From assembly GCF_004331435.1 (NCBI RefSeq), contig NZ_SJKA01000001.1:744001-808000 (forward strand): 64,000 nt of DNA, in the 5' to 3' direction. The first letter of the stretch is position 1, and each line of letters begins with the position of its first letter. A program made the position numbers and the translations under genes. Below, piece by piece: positions 26,006 through 35,237 of the stretch. The stretch is from Kribbella sindirgiensis. Lineage in GTDB: Bacteria; Actinomycetota; Actinomycetes; Propionibacteriales; Kribbellaceae. The notes beneath the pieces are model-generated. The model made no database searches, was not told where the DNA came from, and saw only the letters and a program-made list of their open reading frames with translations.

Positions 26006-27559
26006 TCACATCCTGAAGACGCCGAAGGACGACGTACCTTCGACCGGGGCGGAGTGGATGGCGGACAGGCAGATGCCCAGAACCGTTCGGGTGTCGCGCG
26101 GATCGATCACGCCGTCGTCGTACAACCGGCCGGACAGGAACATCGGCAACGACTCCGCCTCGATCTGGCCCTCGACGTACGCGCGCATCTGCCGGTCGCC
26201 GTCCTCGTCGTACGGCATCCCCTTGGCCTCCGCGGCCGCCCGCGCGACGATCGACAGCACGCCGGCGAGCTGCTGCGGACCCATCACCGCCGATTTCGCC
26301 GAGGGCCACGCGAACAGGAACCGCGGATCGAACGCCCGTCCGCACATCCCGTAGTGCCCGGCGCCGTACGACGCCCCCATCAGGATCGAGAGGTGCGGGA
26401 CCTTCGAGTTCGACACCGCGTTGATCATCTGCGCGCCGTGCTTGATGATCCCGCCCTGCTCGTACTCCTGCCCGACCATGTACCCGGTCGTGTTGTGCAG
26501 GAAGATCAGCGGCGTATCGGACCGGTTCGCGAGCTGGATGAACTGCGCCGCCTTCTGCGACTCCTCGCTGAACAGTACCCCGCGCGCGTTCGCGAGAATC
26601 CCCACCGGGTACCCGTACACCGACGCCCACCCGGTCGCCAGCGACGACCCGTACAGCGGCTTGAACTCGTCGAACACCGACCCGTCCACCACGCGAGCGA
26701 CTACGTCCCGCGGATCGAACGGCACCTTGAGGTCCCCCGGCACGATGTCGAGCAGGTCGTCGGCGTCGTACAGAGGTTCGTCGTACGACGGCTTCGGCGC
26801 CGGACCCTGTTTGCGCCAGTTCAGTCGCGAGACGATCTGCCGTCCGAGCCGGATCGCGTCCGGCTCGTCCACCGCGAAGTAGTCGGCCAGACCGGACTTC
26901 CGCGCGTGCATCGCCGCGCCGCCGAGCGACTCGTCGTCGGCGTCCTCACCGGTCGCCATCTTGACCAGCGGCGGCCCGGCCAGGAACACCTTCGCGCCGC
27001 CGTCGACCATCACCACGTAGTCGCTCATGCCGGGGATGTACGCACCGCCCGCGGTCGAGTTGCCGAACACCAGCGCGATCGTCGGGATCCCCTCGGCCGA
27101 CAACCGGGTCAGGTTCCGGAACATCGCCCCGCCGGGGATGAAGATCTCCTTCTGCGTCGGCAGATCCGCGCCGCCGGACTCGACCAGGCTGATCACCGGA
27201 AGTCGGTTGGCCCGCGCGATCTCGTCGGCCCTGAGCGCCTTGCGAAGCGTCCACGGGTTGCTCGCACCGCCCTTGACGGTCGGGTCGTTCGCGGTGATCA
27301 GGCACTCGACGCCCTCGACCACGCCGATCCCCGTCACCAGGCTGGCACCGACCGTGAAGTCCGAACCCCAGCCGGCCAGCGGTGACAGTTCGAGGAAGTA
27401 CGAGTCCGGGTCCAGCAGCAGCTCGATCCGCTCCCGCACCAGCAGCTTCCCGCGCTTGTGATGCCGCTCGACGTACTTCGATCCGCCGCCGGCCAGCGCT
27501 TTCTCGTGCTCGACGTCGAGCGCGGCGAGCTTCTCCAGCATCGCGTCGCGGTTGCTCAT
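26006..27559 (-). CDS. Acyl-CoA carboxylase, carboxyltransferase (beta) subunit
   Basis: A 517-aa carboxyltransferase. ESGGADLPTQKEIF and NSTAGGAYIPGMSDYVVMV build the first oxyanion hole and acyl-CoA site; GASYGAGHYGMCGRAFDPRF is the second, biotin-side element. The sequence resembles methylcrotonyl/geranyl-CoA carboxylase beta chains more than propionyl ones (phrases such as SLVESGGADLP and YGMCGRAF), which suits the AtuA neighbour. Start ATG 27559 overlaps the upstream dehydrogenase stop (ATGA). Confidence 0.88.
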   Translation of the reverse strand: MSNRDAMLEKLAALDVEHEKALAGGGSKYVERHHKRGKLLVRERIELLLDPDSYFLELSPLAGWGSDFTVGASLVTGIGVVEGVECLITANDPTVKGGASNPWTLRKALRADEIARANRLPVISLVESGGADLPTQKEIFIPGGAMFRNLTRLSAEGIPTIALVFGNSTAGGAYIPGMSDYVVMVDGGAKVFLAGPPLVKMATGEDADDESLGGAAMHARKSGLADYFAVDEPDAIRLGRQIVSRLNWRKQGPAPKPSYDEPLYDADDLLDIVPGDLKVPFDPRDVVARVVDGSVFDEFKPLYGSSLATGWASVYGYPVGILANARGVLFSEESQKAAQFIQLANRSDTPLIFLHNTTGYMVGQEYEQGGIIKHGAQMINAVSNSKVPHLSILMGASYGAGHYGMCGRAFDPRFLFAWPSAKSAVMGPQQLAGVLSIVARAAAEAKGMPYDEDGDRQMRAYVEGQIEAESLPMFLSGRLYDDGVIDPRDTRTVLGICLSAIHSAPVEGTSSFGVFRM

Positions 27560-28689
27560 GCCGTGTACCCCCGTCTCTTGGCGGCGAGGCCGGTCAGGAT
27601 CTCGGTGGTGCCGCCACCGATGGCCAGGATCTTCTGGTCGCGGTACTGGCGTTCCACCTCGGCTTCCCGCATGTACCCGAACCCGCCGTGCAACTGCAGC
27701 GCCTGGTCGCAGACCCATTGCCCGGCCTCGACCGCAGTGTTCTTCGCGAAGCACGTCTCCGCGATCACGTCCTCGCCCGCGCCTGCCCGCCGCGCCACCT
27801 CGTGCACATAGACCCGCGCCACGGAGATCCGCCGAGCCATCTCGGTCAGCGTGTGCTGCACCGTCTGCCGTGAGATCAACGGCCGGCCGAACGTGTCGCG
27901 TTGCCGGCACCACTCGACCGTCAGATCGAGCGCCCGCTGCGCGCCGGCGTACGCCTGCACAGCCAGCGTGAGCCGCTCGGCCACGAAGTTCACCGCCAGC
28001 TGCACGAAACCGGAGTCCTGGGCCCCGACCAGATTCTCGGCCGGCACGCGAACATCCATGAACGACAGCTCAGCCGTGTCCGAGCACAACCACCCCATCT
28101 TCGCCAGCTTCCGAGACACCGCGAACCCCGGCGTACCGCGCTCGATCACCAGCAAGCTGATCCCGTGCGCTCCAGGTCCACCAGTGCGTACGGCGGTTGT
28201 CACGAAGTCCGCGCGGCAACCTGAGGTGATGTAGGTCTTCGCGCCGTTCACCACGAACACCTCGCCCTCGCGGCGCGCCGTCGTACGGAGGGAAGCCACA
28301 TCCGATCCGCCACCAGGCTCCGTGATCGCCAGCGCGCCGATCAGCTCACCGTCCAGCGTCGGCCGGACCCACCGCTCGATGTGCTGTTGATTGCCTCCAG
28401 CAACGATGTGGGGAAGGGCGATACCGCACGTCAGAAGGGAGGAGACGAGTCCGCCGGACCCGCCGGCGTAATGCATCTCCTCGACGACGGCGATCGCGTC
28501 GAGGAGTGACCCGCCCCCGCCACCGACCTCCTCCGGGAACCCGACGCCCAGCAACCCCAAGGCGCCGGCCTTCTTGTGCAACTCCCGTGGCAGCTCGCCG
28601 TCCCGCTCCCATTGATCCAGATGCGGCAACACCTCAGCCGCCATGAACCGCCGTACCGACTCCCGCAGTGCTGTTTCTTCGGCACTCAC
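27556..28689 (-). CDS. Acyl-CoA dehydrogenase (first of the operon)
   Basis: A 377-aa dehydrogenase, AtuD/citronellyl-CoA or isovaleryl-CoA type by overall pattern: ALAITEPGGGSDVASLRTTA (FAD motif), GAKTYITSGCRADFV, and QLHGGFGYMREAEVERQYRD with the C-terminal FAD-binding segment RDQKILAIGGGTTEI. GTG 28689 was chosen because GGAGG lies 8 bases upstream and the codon overlaps the AtuA stop (GTGA). Confidence 0.85.
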   Translation of the reverse strand: MSAEETALRESVRRFMAAEVLPHLDQWERDGELPRELHKKAGALGLLGVGFPEEVGGGGGSLLDAIAVVEEMHYAGGSGGLVSSLLTCGIALPHIVAGGNQQHIERWVRPTLDGELIGALAITEPGGGSDVASLRTTARREGEVFVVNGAKTYITSGCRADFVTTAVRTGGPGAHGISLLVIERGTPGFAVSRKLAKMGWLCSDTAELSFMDVRVPAENLVGAQDSGFVQLAVNFVAERLTLAVQAYAGAQRALDLTVEWCRQRDTFGRPLISRQTVQHTLTEMARRISVARVYVHEVARRAGAGEDVIAETCFAKNTAVEAGQWVCDQALQLHGGFGYMREAEVERQYRDQKILAIGGGTTEILTGLAAKRRGYTA

Positions 28690-30395
28690 AACAGCACCTC
28701 CGGTACGTCGACGTACCGCGACCGCAGCCACTCACCCAGCGCCTTCGCCTGCGGATCGAACCGGGCCTGCGCCGCGACGCCCTCGCCCAGCAGACCCTCG
28801 ACGACGAAGTTCATCGCCCACAGGTTCGGCAGCAGGTGCCGGGTGACGATCAGCGGCTGCGTCTCCGGGAGAAGCTCGGTGAAGAGCTCGACCGTGAGGG
28901 TGTGCGCGAGCCAGCGCCACGACTTCTCGTCGCGGGCCCACACACCCACGTTCGCGTCGCCGCCCTTGTCGCCCGAGCGCGCGCCGACGATCCGGCCGAG
29001 CGGAACCTCGCGGGTGCGCGGCGGTCCGCTCGAGAGCTGCAGCAACGGCATCGGCGCCTCGATGTCGTCGACCGGTTGCAGCGGTTGAGTCTCAGCGGCC
29101 GGTTCGATCGGGTGCCGCGAGCCGTCCGGCAGTACGACGACGTGCTGCACCTCGTGAATGTCGACGTACCCAGCACGGAAGACGCCGTACGGCGAACCGT
29201 CGCCGGGCGGCGCGGTGACGTGGAATCCCGGGTAGCTCGCGAGCGCCAGCTCGACCGCGGCGTTGCTGAACGCGCGGCCGACCACCTTCGGATCCGGGTC
29301 CTTCACCGCGCAGCGCAGGAAGACGCTCGCTTCCTCCTCGGACTCGGCGTTCGGCTTCTCGGTCCAGGCCAGCGTCCACTTCAGCTCGGCCGGCCGCTTC
29401 GGCAACGCCTGCTCGAGCTGCCGCTGCACCAGCTCGGCCTTCTGCTCCAGCTGCAGCCCGGTGAGCACGAAGTCGACCTCGTTGCGGAACCCGCCGACGC
29501 TGTTCAGCGAGACCTTGTACGTCGGCGGCGGGGCCTCACCGCGCGCGCCCGAGATCTTGATGCGATCGGGACCGTCCTCGTCCAGCTCGATCGCATCGAG
29601 GCGGGTCGTGACGTCCGGACCCGCGTACCGGGCGCCGGTGATCTCGTACAGCAGTTGTGCCTTGACCGTGTCGATCGTGACCGCGCCGCCGGTGTTGTCG
29701 TGTTTGGTGATCACGCTGCTGCCGTCCGCGTGGATCTCCGCGATCGGGAACCCGGGGCGCCCGAAGTCCCGGATCTCGGTGAAGAACGCATAGTTCCCGC
29801 CGGTCGCCTGGCAGCCGCACTCGATCACGTGCCCGGCGACGACGGCCCCGGCGAGTTCGTCGTACTGCGTCCGCTTCCACCCGTGATGCGCCGCGGCCGG
29901 TCCGACGATCACGGACGCATCGGTGACCCGACCGGTCACCACCACATCCGCCCCGGCCTGCAACGCCTCCGCGATTCCCCACGCGCCGAGGTAGGCGTTG
30001 GCGGTCATCGGCGTACCGAGGCCCAGCTCTTCGGCACGGCCGAGGAGATCGTCGCCCTCGACGTACGCGACCTTCGGCTGCAGCCCGAGCCGATCGGCCA
30101 GCTCGGTGATCGCTTCCGCGAGACCGGCCGGGTTCAGGCCGCCCGCGTTGCTGACGATCTTCACACCTCGATCGAGCGCTTCGCCCAGGCCCGTCTCGAG
30201 CTGCTTGAGGAACGTCCTCGCGTAGCCCAGTCCTGGGTCCTTCAGGCGATCCCGGCCGAGGATGAGCATCGTCAACTCGGCCAGGTAGTCCCCGGTCAGC
30301 ACGTCCAGCGGCCCACCGGTCAGCATCTCCTGCACCGCGCTGAACCGGTCCCCGTAGAAGCCGGACGCGTTCCCGATCCGGATCGGCTCAGTCAT
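28686..30395 (-). CDS. AtuA-like (DUF1446) acyclic terpene utilisation protein
   Basis: A 569-aa protein of the DUF1446/AtuA family. It begins [20 protein letters not shown], the family hallmark, and carries [11 protein letters not shown] and the glycine-rich [20 protein letters not shown] near residue 470. AtuA is essential for growth on citronellol or geraniol in Pseudomonas, but its chemistry is unsettled. Here the second domain (DUF4387-like extension) appears fused at the C-terminus. The start overlaps the TIGR03084 gene by 8 bases (ATGACTGA), so translation is coupled. Confidence 0.82.
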   Translation of the reverse strand: MTEPIRIGNASGFYGDRFSAVQEMLTGGPLDVLTGDYLAELTMLILGRDRLKDPGLGYARTFLKQLETGLGEALDRGVKIVSNAGGLNPAGLAEAITELADRLGLQPKVAYVEGDDLLGRAEELGLGTPMTANAYLGAWGIAEALQAGADVVVTGRVTDASVIVGPAAAHHGWKRTQYDELAGAVVAGHVIECGCQATGGNYAFFTEIRDFGRPGFPIAEIHADGSSVITKHDNTGGAVTIDTVKAQLLYEITGARYAGPDVTTRLDAIELDEDGPDRIKISGARGEAPPPTYKVSLNSVGGFRNEVDFVLTGLQLEQKAELVQRQLEQALPKRPAELKWTLAWTEKPNAESEEEASVFLRCAVKDPDPKVVGRAFSNAAVELALASYPGFHVTAPPGDGSPYGVFRAGYVDIHEVQHVVVLPDGSRHPIEPAAETQPLQPVDDIEAPMPLLQLSSGPPRTREVPLGRIVGARSGDKGGDANVGVWARDEKSWRWLAHTLTVELFTELLPETQPLIVTRHLLPNLWAMNFVVEGLLGEGVAAQARFDPQAKALGEWLRSRYVDVPEVLL

Positions 30396-31176
30396 GCTGT
30401 CCTGCCTTACGGCCCTTTCCGGGTAGACCGGCGAAGGCCTGGATGATTCCCATCCATTCCTCGGCGTCCGCGCCCTCGGCCCGCACGTCCAGGTCGTCCC
30501 GGTGGCGGCGTTGCGTGGCGAGCAGACAGAAGTCGACCGCCGGCGCGGTCACCCGCTGGCCGGCGTCCTCCGGACCCCAGGTCCACAGGTCGCCGTCCGG
30601 TCCGGTCAGCTCGACGCGGAACTGTTCGGCGGGCGGCGTGCGGTTGTTGAGCAGGTACGCGAAGTCGCGCGTGCGGACCGCCAGATGGGCGACGTGCCGC
30701 AGACGGTTGCTCGGCTGCCGTTGTACGCCGAGGGCGTCGAACACGTCCTGCCCGTGCGCCCACGTCTCCATCAGCCGCGCGGTCGCCATCGACGTCGGGC
30801 TCATCGGCGGTCCGTACCACAGCACCTTCTCGCCGGCCGGCACCTTCTTCAACGCCTCGGCGACCTCGGCCCGCGTCTCCCGCCAGTACGTCAGGAGCTG
30901 GTCCGGCGGCAGCGCGGCAGTCTCCGCGGCACCGTCATCGACGTACGTCGTGGGACTCGCAGCCGCTGTTTGCAGTGACTCCTTGAACGACTCAGGATCG
31001 GTCGCGGCCAGATGGGTGGCCTCGTCAGTCCAGGCCAGGTGAGCGATCTGATGCGCGATCGTCCACCCCTCGGCCGGCGTCGGCGTCGCCCACTCACCCG
31101 CGGCCAACCCACCCACCAGCCGATCCAGTTCCGCACTCTCGGCCCAAAGATCCGCCAGCACTTCGTCCAGTCGCAC
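30388..31176 (-). CDS. TIGR03084-family metal-binding (DinB/maleylpyruvate-isomerase-like) protein
   Basis: A 262-aa four-helix-bundle protein of the DinB-like superfamily. W-T-I-A-H-Q-I-A-H ([20 protein letters not shown]) supplies the usual histidine metal site, and [19 protein letters not shown] the third ligand region. Mycothiol-dependent isomerases share this fold, so a thiol-dependent step is possible. GTG 31176 was chosen: GAGGGAG stands 5 bases upstream and the domain begins there. It is the first gene of the operon that runs to 20745. Confidence 0.78.
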   Translation of the reverse strand: MRLDEVLADLWAESAELDRLVGGLAAGEWATPTPAEGWTIAHQIAHLAWTDEATHLAATDPESFKESLQTAAASPTTYVDDGAAETAALPPDQLLTYWRETRAEVAEALKKVPAGEKVLWYGPPMSPTSMATARLMETWAHGQDVFDALGVQRQPSNRLRHVAHLAVRTRDFAYLLNNRTPPAEQFRVELTGPDGDLWTWGPEDAGQRVTAPAVDFCLLATQRRHRDDLDVRAEGADAEEWMGIIQAFAGLPGKGRKAGQHD

Positions 31177-31230
31177 GCTGCACTCCCTCGCGAGGGGCTC
31201 GTGCAGCCGAGCGTCCCACGGGCGGGAAAA

Positions 31231-31252
31231 AGAATCAAGCGTGCTTGTTTTT
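31231..31252. promoter_or_regulatory. Palindromic TetR-type operator upstream of the acyl-CoA operon
   Basis: CAAGC (31236-31240) and GCTTG (31243-31247) face each other around GT, with partly symmetric A/T flanks. The site is 60 bases before the operon's first codon, in a locally AT-rich patch. The core resembles CAAG-nn-CTTG operators of TetR regulators of acyl-CoA catabolism (KstR2 motif is established knowledge). The TetR encoded at the operon's end is the natural binder. Confidence 0.55.
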
Positions 31253-31458
31253 GCGCAGTGGCTGGAGGAGCGCAAGCCGAGTAGCAGACGGTGTAGGAGG
31301 AGGGAGGAAAGAGAACAGAGAAAAGAAGAGATTTGAGTGGTGGCTGGCCTCAGCGGTCAACCGGAGGTTTTGACTGGGTGTTGCCAGCCTGTCAGGACAA
31401 GGACCCGACTGCGCTGTGCGGCGGCGACGGAGCTCAGTCGGGGTGACAGACTGCTCGT

Positions 31459-32346
31459 ATGGCGGTTGATCGCGAGGCGGCGTTCGTGGTGGTCCGAGCG
31501 GTCGCCGCGAAGCTCGGGCTCGACCATCGGGAGATCGAGCTATTAGGGCCGATCGCCGATAACGCGGTGTTTCGGTTGCCGGGGCGAACGGTAGTTCGGA
31601 TAGCGACATCCGCAGCGGGGGAACGGGCTCTCCGCGAGGTTCGCACCGGGCGATGGCTTGCAACTCAGGGCCTCCCGGCAGTGCAGCCGCTGGAGTCGAT
31701 TCAGCAGCCGCTGAGCGTCGACGGCCACGTCGTCACGCTGTGGCATGAGATTCCCGAGGCATCCATCGCAAGTACCTCGGAACTCGCAGTCCTGCTGCGG
31801 CAATTGCACCGACTGCCGATACCGACGGACTTTGACGTCCCCGTGCTGAATCCGTTCGTGCGACTGAACGAGCACCTCAAGGCCGCCGAGTCCGAGCTGA
31901 GCCCGAGCGACCGTGACTTCCTCGCCAACCGGCTCGAAGAACTCAAAGTCGACTACGCATCCGTCAGCGATGGACTGCGGGTCTGTGTGATTCATGGCGA
32001 TGCGAACCGCAAGAACGCGATCCGCGGCAGCGACAGCCGAGCTGTGCTACTGGACCTCGAGCGCTTCAGCATTGGCCCACGACAGTGGGACCTGGTCGTA
32101 CCGGCTGTCTATCAGCGCCTGGGCTGGTACTCCGACTCCGAATACGCCGCTTTCGTCGAGGCCTACGGCTGGGATGTTCGGAGCTGGTCAGGCTTCGAGA
32201 CCTACACCGCCCTCCGCGAGTTCCGCATGACCGCCTGGCTGCTGAGTCGCCTGACCCGCGAACCACGGCTCAGAAACGAAGCGGCCAACCGCCTCGCCTC
32301 ACTCCGCGAGCCTGACGCACCACGCTCCTGGACGCCGGGCACCTGA
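31459..32346 (+). CDS. Aminoglycoside-phosphotransferase-like (APH) kinase
   Basis: A 295-aa small-molecule kinase of the APH/choline-kinase fold. The catalytic loop is VIHGDANRKN (HGDxxxxN) and the metal-binding aspartate is in RAVLLDLERF. The N-terminal lobe (DNAVFRLPGRTVVRIAT) holds the ATP lysine equivalent. The substrate is unknown; resistance to an antibiotic is only one option. About 280 bases of non-coding, AT-richer DNA separate it from the divergent catabolic operon. It ends 3 bases before the stop of the convergent HTH regulator. Confidence 0.75.
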   Translation: MAVDREAAFVVVRAVAAKLGLDHREIELLGPIADNAVFRLPGRTVVRIATSAAGERALREVRTGRWLATQGLPAVQPLESIQQPLSVDGHVVTLWHEIPEASIASTSELAVLLRQLHRLPIPTDFDVPVLNPFVRLNEHLKAAESELSPSDRDFLANRLEELKVDYASVSDGLRVCVIHGDANRKNAIRGSDSRAVLLDLERFSIGPRQWDLVVPAVYQRLGWYSDSEYAAFVEAYGWDVRSWSGFETYTALREFRMTAWLLSRLTREPRLRNEAANRLASLREPDAPRSWTPGT

Positions 32347-32349
32347 CGA

Positions 32350-33701
32350 TCAGGAGGCCAACAGCGTGCCGGCGCGCTCACGAAATTCCGTGATGGACCG
32401 CTGAGATCCGAACTCGTTCAGGCGACGATCGAAGACCCGCACATAGTTCCGGATCCTCGCGGATTTGATCCTCCCGGCGGCCGTCACAGCTTCGATTGCC
32501 GTGTCGCACGCGCGCGGTACATCACCGGCGTCGAGGTACGAGGTGGCGAGCGAGACCCGGCAGAAGGTGCGGCTCCGCGGATGCAGATCTGAGGACTGGC
32601 TCAGGGCAAGGTTCGCATGATTCTCGGCGTCTCTCGGCGCCCGGAGCGACGTGAAGCAATGTGCAAGCTCATCCTGAAGCTCAGCTTGGTCGAAGTACTC
32701 GATCCAATCCGGCTCGTCATCCCCCGAGGCCTGAGCGAAGCTCGCGTCCGCTTGCTTCATCATGCGCAGGCAGGCGCGTTTGTCGCCGATGCTTGCCAGG
32801 CCCCGTGCCTCCATGGCGGCGTACATCGCCCTGGTCCGCGACGTCGCCTCACTGCCTGCGCCGAGCGCGGCGGCTCTCGCCAGATCAACGGCCTCCTGGT
32901 ATTCACCGAGGTAGTTGGCCTGATGACTCATGAGCGCCAGAACCTTCCCACCCAGCGGGCGGTCACCGGATGCATGAGCCAGGTTCAGAGCCTGGACGAA
33001 GTATCGACGTGCCAGTCCGTGCATGCCGACGTCATACGCCATCGCGCCAGTCTTGTAGGTGAACTGAGCCGCGACCGAGAACAACTCTCGCCCGATCGCA
33101 TCCGTGTAGCGCGCGTGCAGCAGCGGTGTCACCGCGTCACTCAGGTATTGGACTGCTGCCGAGCGAGCATGTCCACCACCGAACTGGTGGTCGAGACTCT
33201 CGAACATATGCAGCGTCGCACGTACGGCAGCGACGTCGTCGGCGCCGACTCGTCGCGAACTCCCTGTGCCGTACGGCGGATCAGCCGGGGGTGAGATCAG
33301 CCACCGCGCCAGCGGAGTAGTCAGGGAGCCCGCGCTGACCGCCATGCGGAGGAACTCCGAGCGTTTCAAGTCTTCTGTCCAGAGCATGCGAGAGGTTTGG
33401 ATCGTTACGTCGCGCGACTCGGAGAACGTCAGCGCGAGCGTCAACGGTGGTCCGCCGGAAAGCCCAGATCGTTCAATGACACGGCACGGCCGAGGCGTCG
33501 GCCAAGTGCCTCGGCGATCAGCGCAGGCTTCTCGCCACGCGGCACCATCCCTTGCAGCCATCTGCCAACGTCGACGTGGTCGCAACGGATGTTGTTGAGT
33601 CCTCTGGCTGCAGCCAGCTCTCGAATGTCCTTGGCGAGAGCACTTCGCGAGCAGCCGGCGCTGTCCATCAGTGCGGCGAACAACTCGTTGGGCGAACTCA
33701 T
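32350..33701 (-). pseudogene. HTH/TPR transcriptional regulator split by a frameshift
   Basis: Frame A (33701-33441, 86 aa) encodes an HTH domain: SNELF-type start, CSRSALAKDIRELAAARGLN, HVDVGRWLQGMVPRGEKP, ending LNDLGFPADHR. The rest of the protein continues in another frame from about 33446 down to 32350 (LTLALTFSESRDVTIQTSRM, then a long TPR-like part to GTLLAS). Reading through with one extra base at the junction gives a normal 450-aa actinobacterial regulator. Either a one-base deletion inactivated it, or it is a sequencing error or a recoding site. It is divergent from the graspetide cluster and so its expected local regulator. GAAGAGG precedes ATG 33701. Confidence 0.65.
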
Positions 33702-33786
33702 GCAGCCTCTTCGGGATCCTGGACCAGACCACTCACTGTAGCCGGAAGGTAGCGCCGCGAACACTCCTCTTCCTGCGGCGATTTGG

Positions 33787-33828
33787 TGTGCAGTGCACAG
33801 GTTCTGCACCGGTCGTTGCCAAGTGCAC
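33787..33828. promoter_or_regulatory. TGCAC repeats in the graspetide/regulator divergent promoter
   Basis: TGTGCA-G-TGCACA (33787-33799) is a perfect palindrome, and GTGCAC recurs at 33823-33828 with a half copy TGCACC between. They lie in the 289-base gap between the HTH regulator (start 33701) and the precursor peptide (start 33991), where an operator for the HTH protein is expected. Rest of this gap shows no further gene. Confidence 0.45.
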
Positions 33829-33990
33829 GGCCTTTGCTCCTCCCCGTCGGCGGTTGCGTCGGGTGGACTTGTGTCGTTCCCCTCGATCGGCGGGACCGGC
33901 GCCGTGAAGCCCTGAGACCGGCGCCGGCCCCGTCAACCACGACGGATCTGGAGTTCAAGGGCATTGCAATCTAGACGAGGAGTGATGTTG

Positions 33991-34260
33991 ATGAATGACA
34001 GCGTGCCGACACCCTGGGGACTCAGCCGCGCCAGCGACTTCGCGGAGCCTGCGCCTTTGGGCTACAGCACCGTCGACGTCGATCCGGTGACACAGTTGGG
34101 TCGGTTCCGGGACGGCAACGGTGTGGTGGTCGATCCGATGATGGCGTCGCCGAAGCACGGCTCCGGCACGACGACCAACCCGCGCACTGCCACCGGTCAG
34201 GACGGCGGTGGCGGTCCCGCACCGGACAGCGACTCAGGTTTCGACAGCGATCGCGACTGA
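33991..34260 (+). CDS. Graspetide (omega-ester-containing RiPP) precursor peptide
   Basis: An 89-aa precursor of the ATP-grasp target RiPP type. The leader carries the family marks PWGLSRASDF (residues 8-17) and VDPVTQLGRF (30-39), used to recruit the ligase. The core (about 53-89) is rich in acceptor Thr/Ser (GTTTNPRTATG) and donor Asp (DSDSGFDSDRD) with one Asp-Gly, D71-G72, the sort of site where the PIMT partner makes an aspartimide. ATG 33991 has GAGGAG 8 bases upstream; ATG 33985 is too close. The stop overlaps the ligase start (TGATG). The mature product is not known. Confidence 0.82.
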   Translation: MNDSVPTPWGLSRASDFAEPAPLGYSTVDVDPVTQLGRFRDGNGVVVDPMMASPKHGSGTTTNPRTATGQDGGGGPAPDSDSGFDSDRD

Positions 34261-35237
34261 TGACTCTTCGCCAACTTCACCGGCCGATCGTCATGGTGAT
34301 CACCGAGGCGGATGATGTCACGGCCGATGCAGTTATCGCTGAGCTGAACAAGCGCGGACGCTGTGAAGTTGCCCGGGTCGACCCAGGCGAATTCCCACGC
34401 GATGTCAGCATGTCGGCATCGCTGGATCCCGAATCGGGGCGATGGACCGGGCCGATCGGTACGTCCAGCCGCCAATTCGACCTCGCCGACGTGACTTCGG
34501 TGTACTGGCGCCGGCCAACTCCGAGCACGTTCCCCGGGTTGGATCAGGCAGCCGCCGAGTTCGCCAGGGCACAAGTGCGAGAAGGTGTGGGGGGTGTGCT
34601 TGCCAGCCTCCCGAATGCCCGCTACGTGAACCACCCTCACCGCAATTGGGCGGCCGAATACAAGCCGCATCAGCTGGCCGTGGCGGCCGAACTCGGATTC
34701 AACGTGCCGGCAACGCTCATCACCGCGGATCCAGCAGTGGCGCGGTCATTCGCAGACAAGCACGCACCGATCGTCTACAAACCACTGCGAGTCACGTCGC
34801 TCGTGCGGGAGGGGCGGGCGCAGGCTATCTGGACGCGGCGCGTGGAGCCTGGCGAACTGGACGATTCGATCGCCGGCACCGCGCACCTGTTTCAAGCCGA
34901 AGTGGTCGACAAGGTCGCCGACCTGCGAGTCACGATGGTCGGGGACGAGGTGTTCTGCGTCCGCATCGATTCATCGGTCGATCGCTTGGACTGGCGCTCC
35001 GACTACGACACCCTGTCCTACCAGGCCGTCGAGCCGCCCGTCGGAATCAGTGAGCGCATGCAGTTCTACCTTCGGCGGTTCGGCCTCATATTCGGTTGCT
35101 TCGACTTTGCACTCGACGCCGGTGGCGTGCCGTACTTTCTTGAGTGCAACCCCAACGGCCAATGGGCGTGGATGGAACCACCGACCGGGCTGCCGATGGC
35201 AGCTACCTTCGCCGATGCACTGGAAGGAAACCTGTGA
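34260..35237 (+). CDS. ATP-grasp graspetide ligase
   Basis: A 325-aa ATP-grasp enzyme that would form ester or amide links between Asp/Glu side chains and Thr/Ser/Lys of the precursor. The family form is that of GRASP_SAV_5884-type maturases: VYWRRPTPSTFP (N-terminal signature), NHPHRNWAAEYKPHQLAVA, the ATP-binding YKPLRVTSLV, and the metal-binding end FLECNPNGQWAWM. It sits between precursor and methyltransferase with overlapping codons on both sides, the standard order of this cluster type. Confidence 0.88.
   Translation: MTLRQLHRPIVMVITEADDVTADAVIAELNKRGRCEVARVDPGEFPRDVSMSASLDPESGRWTGPIGTSSRQFDLADVTSVYWRRPTPSTFPGLDQAAAEFARAQVREGVGGVLASLPNARYVNHPHRNWAAEYKPHQLAVAAELGFNVPATLITADPAVARSFADKHAPIVYKPLRVTSLVREGRAQAIWTRRVEPGELDDSIAGTAHLFQAEVVDKVADLRVTMVGDEVFCVRIDSSVDRLDWRSDYDTLSYQAVEPPVGISERMQFYLRRFGLIFGCFDFALDAGGVPYFLECNPNGQWAWMEPPTGLPMAATFADALEGNL

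Noticed and set aside
28668..30446. A 592-codon plus-strand open frame opposite the AtuA-like gene
   Set aside because: Arg- and Leu-biased antisense frame without any recognisable motif, while the minus strand encodes a full AtuA protein.
31459..32346. Phosphotransferase as part of the graspetide cluster
   Set aside because: It is separated by the convergent regulator and transcribed apart; kinases do occur near some graspetide clusters, but nothing here links it.
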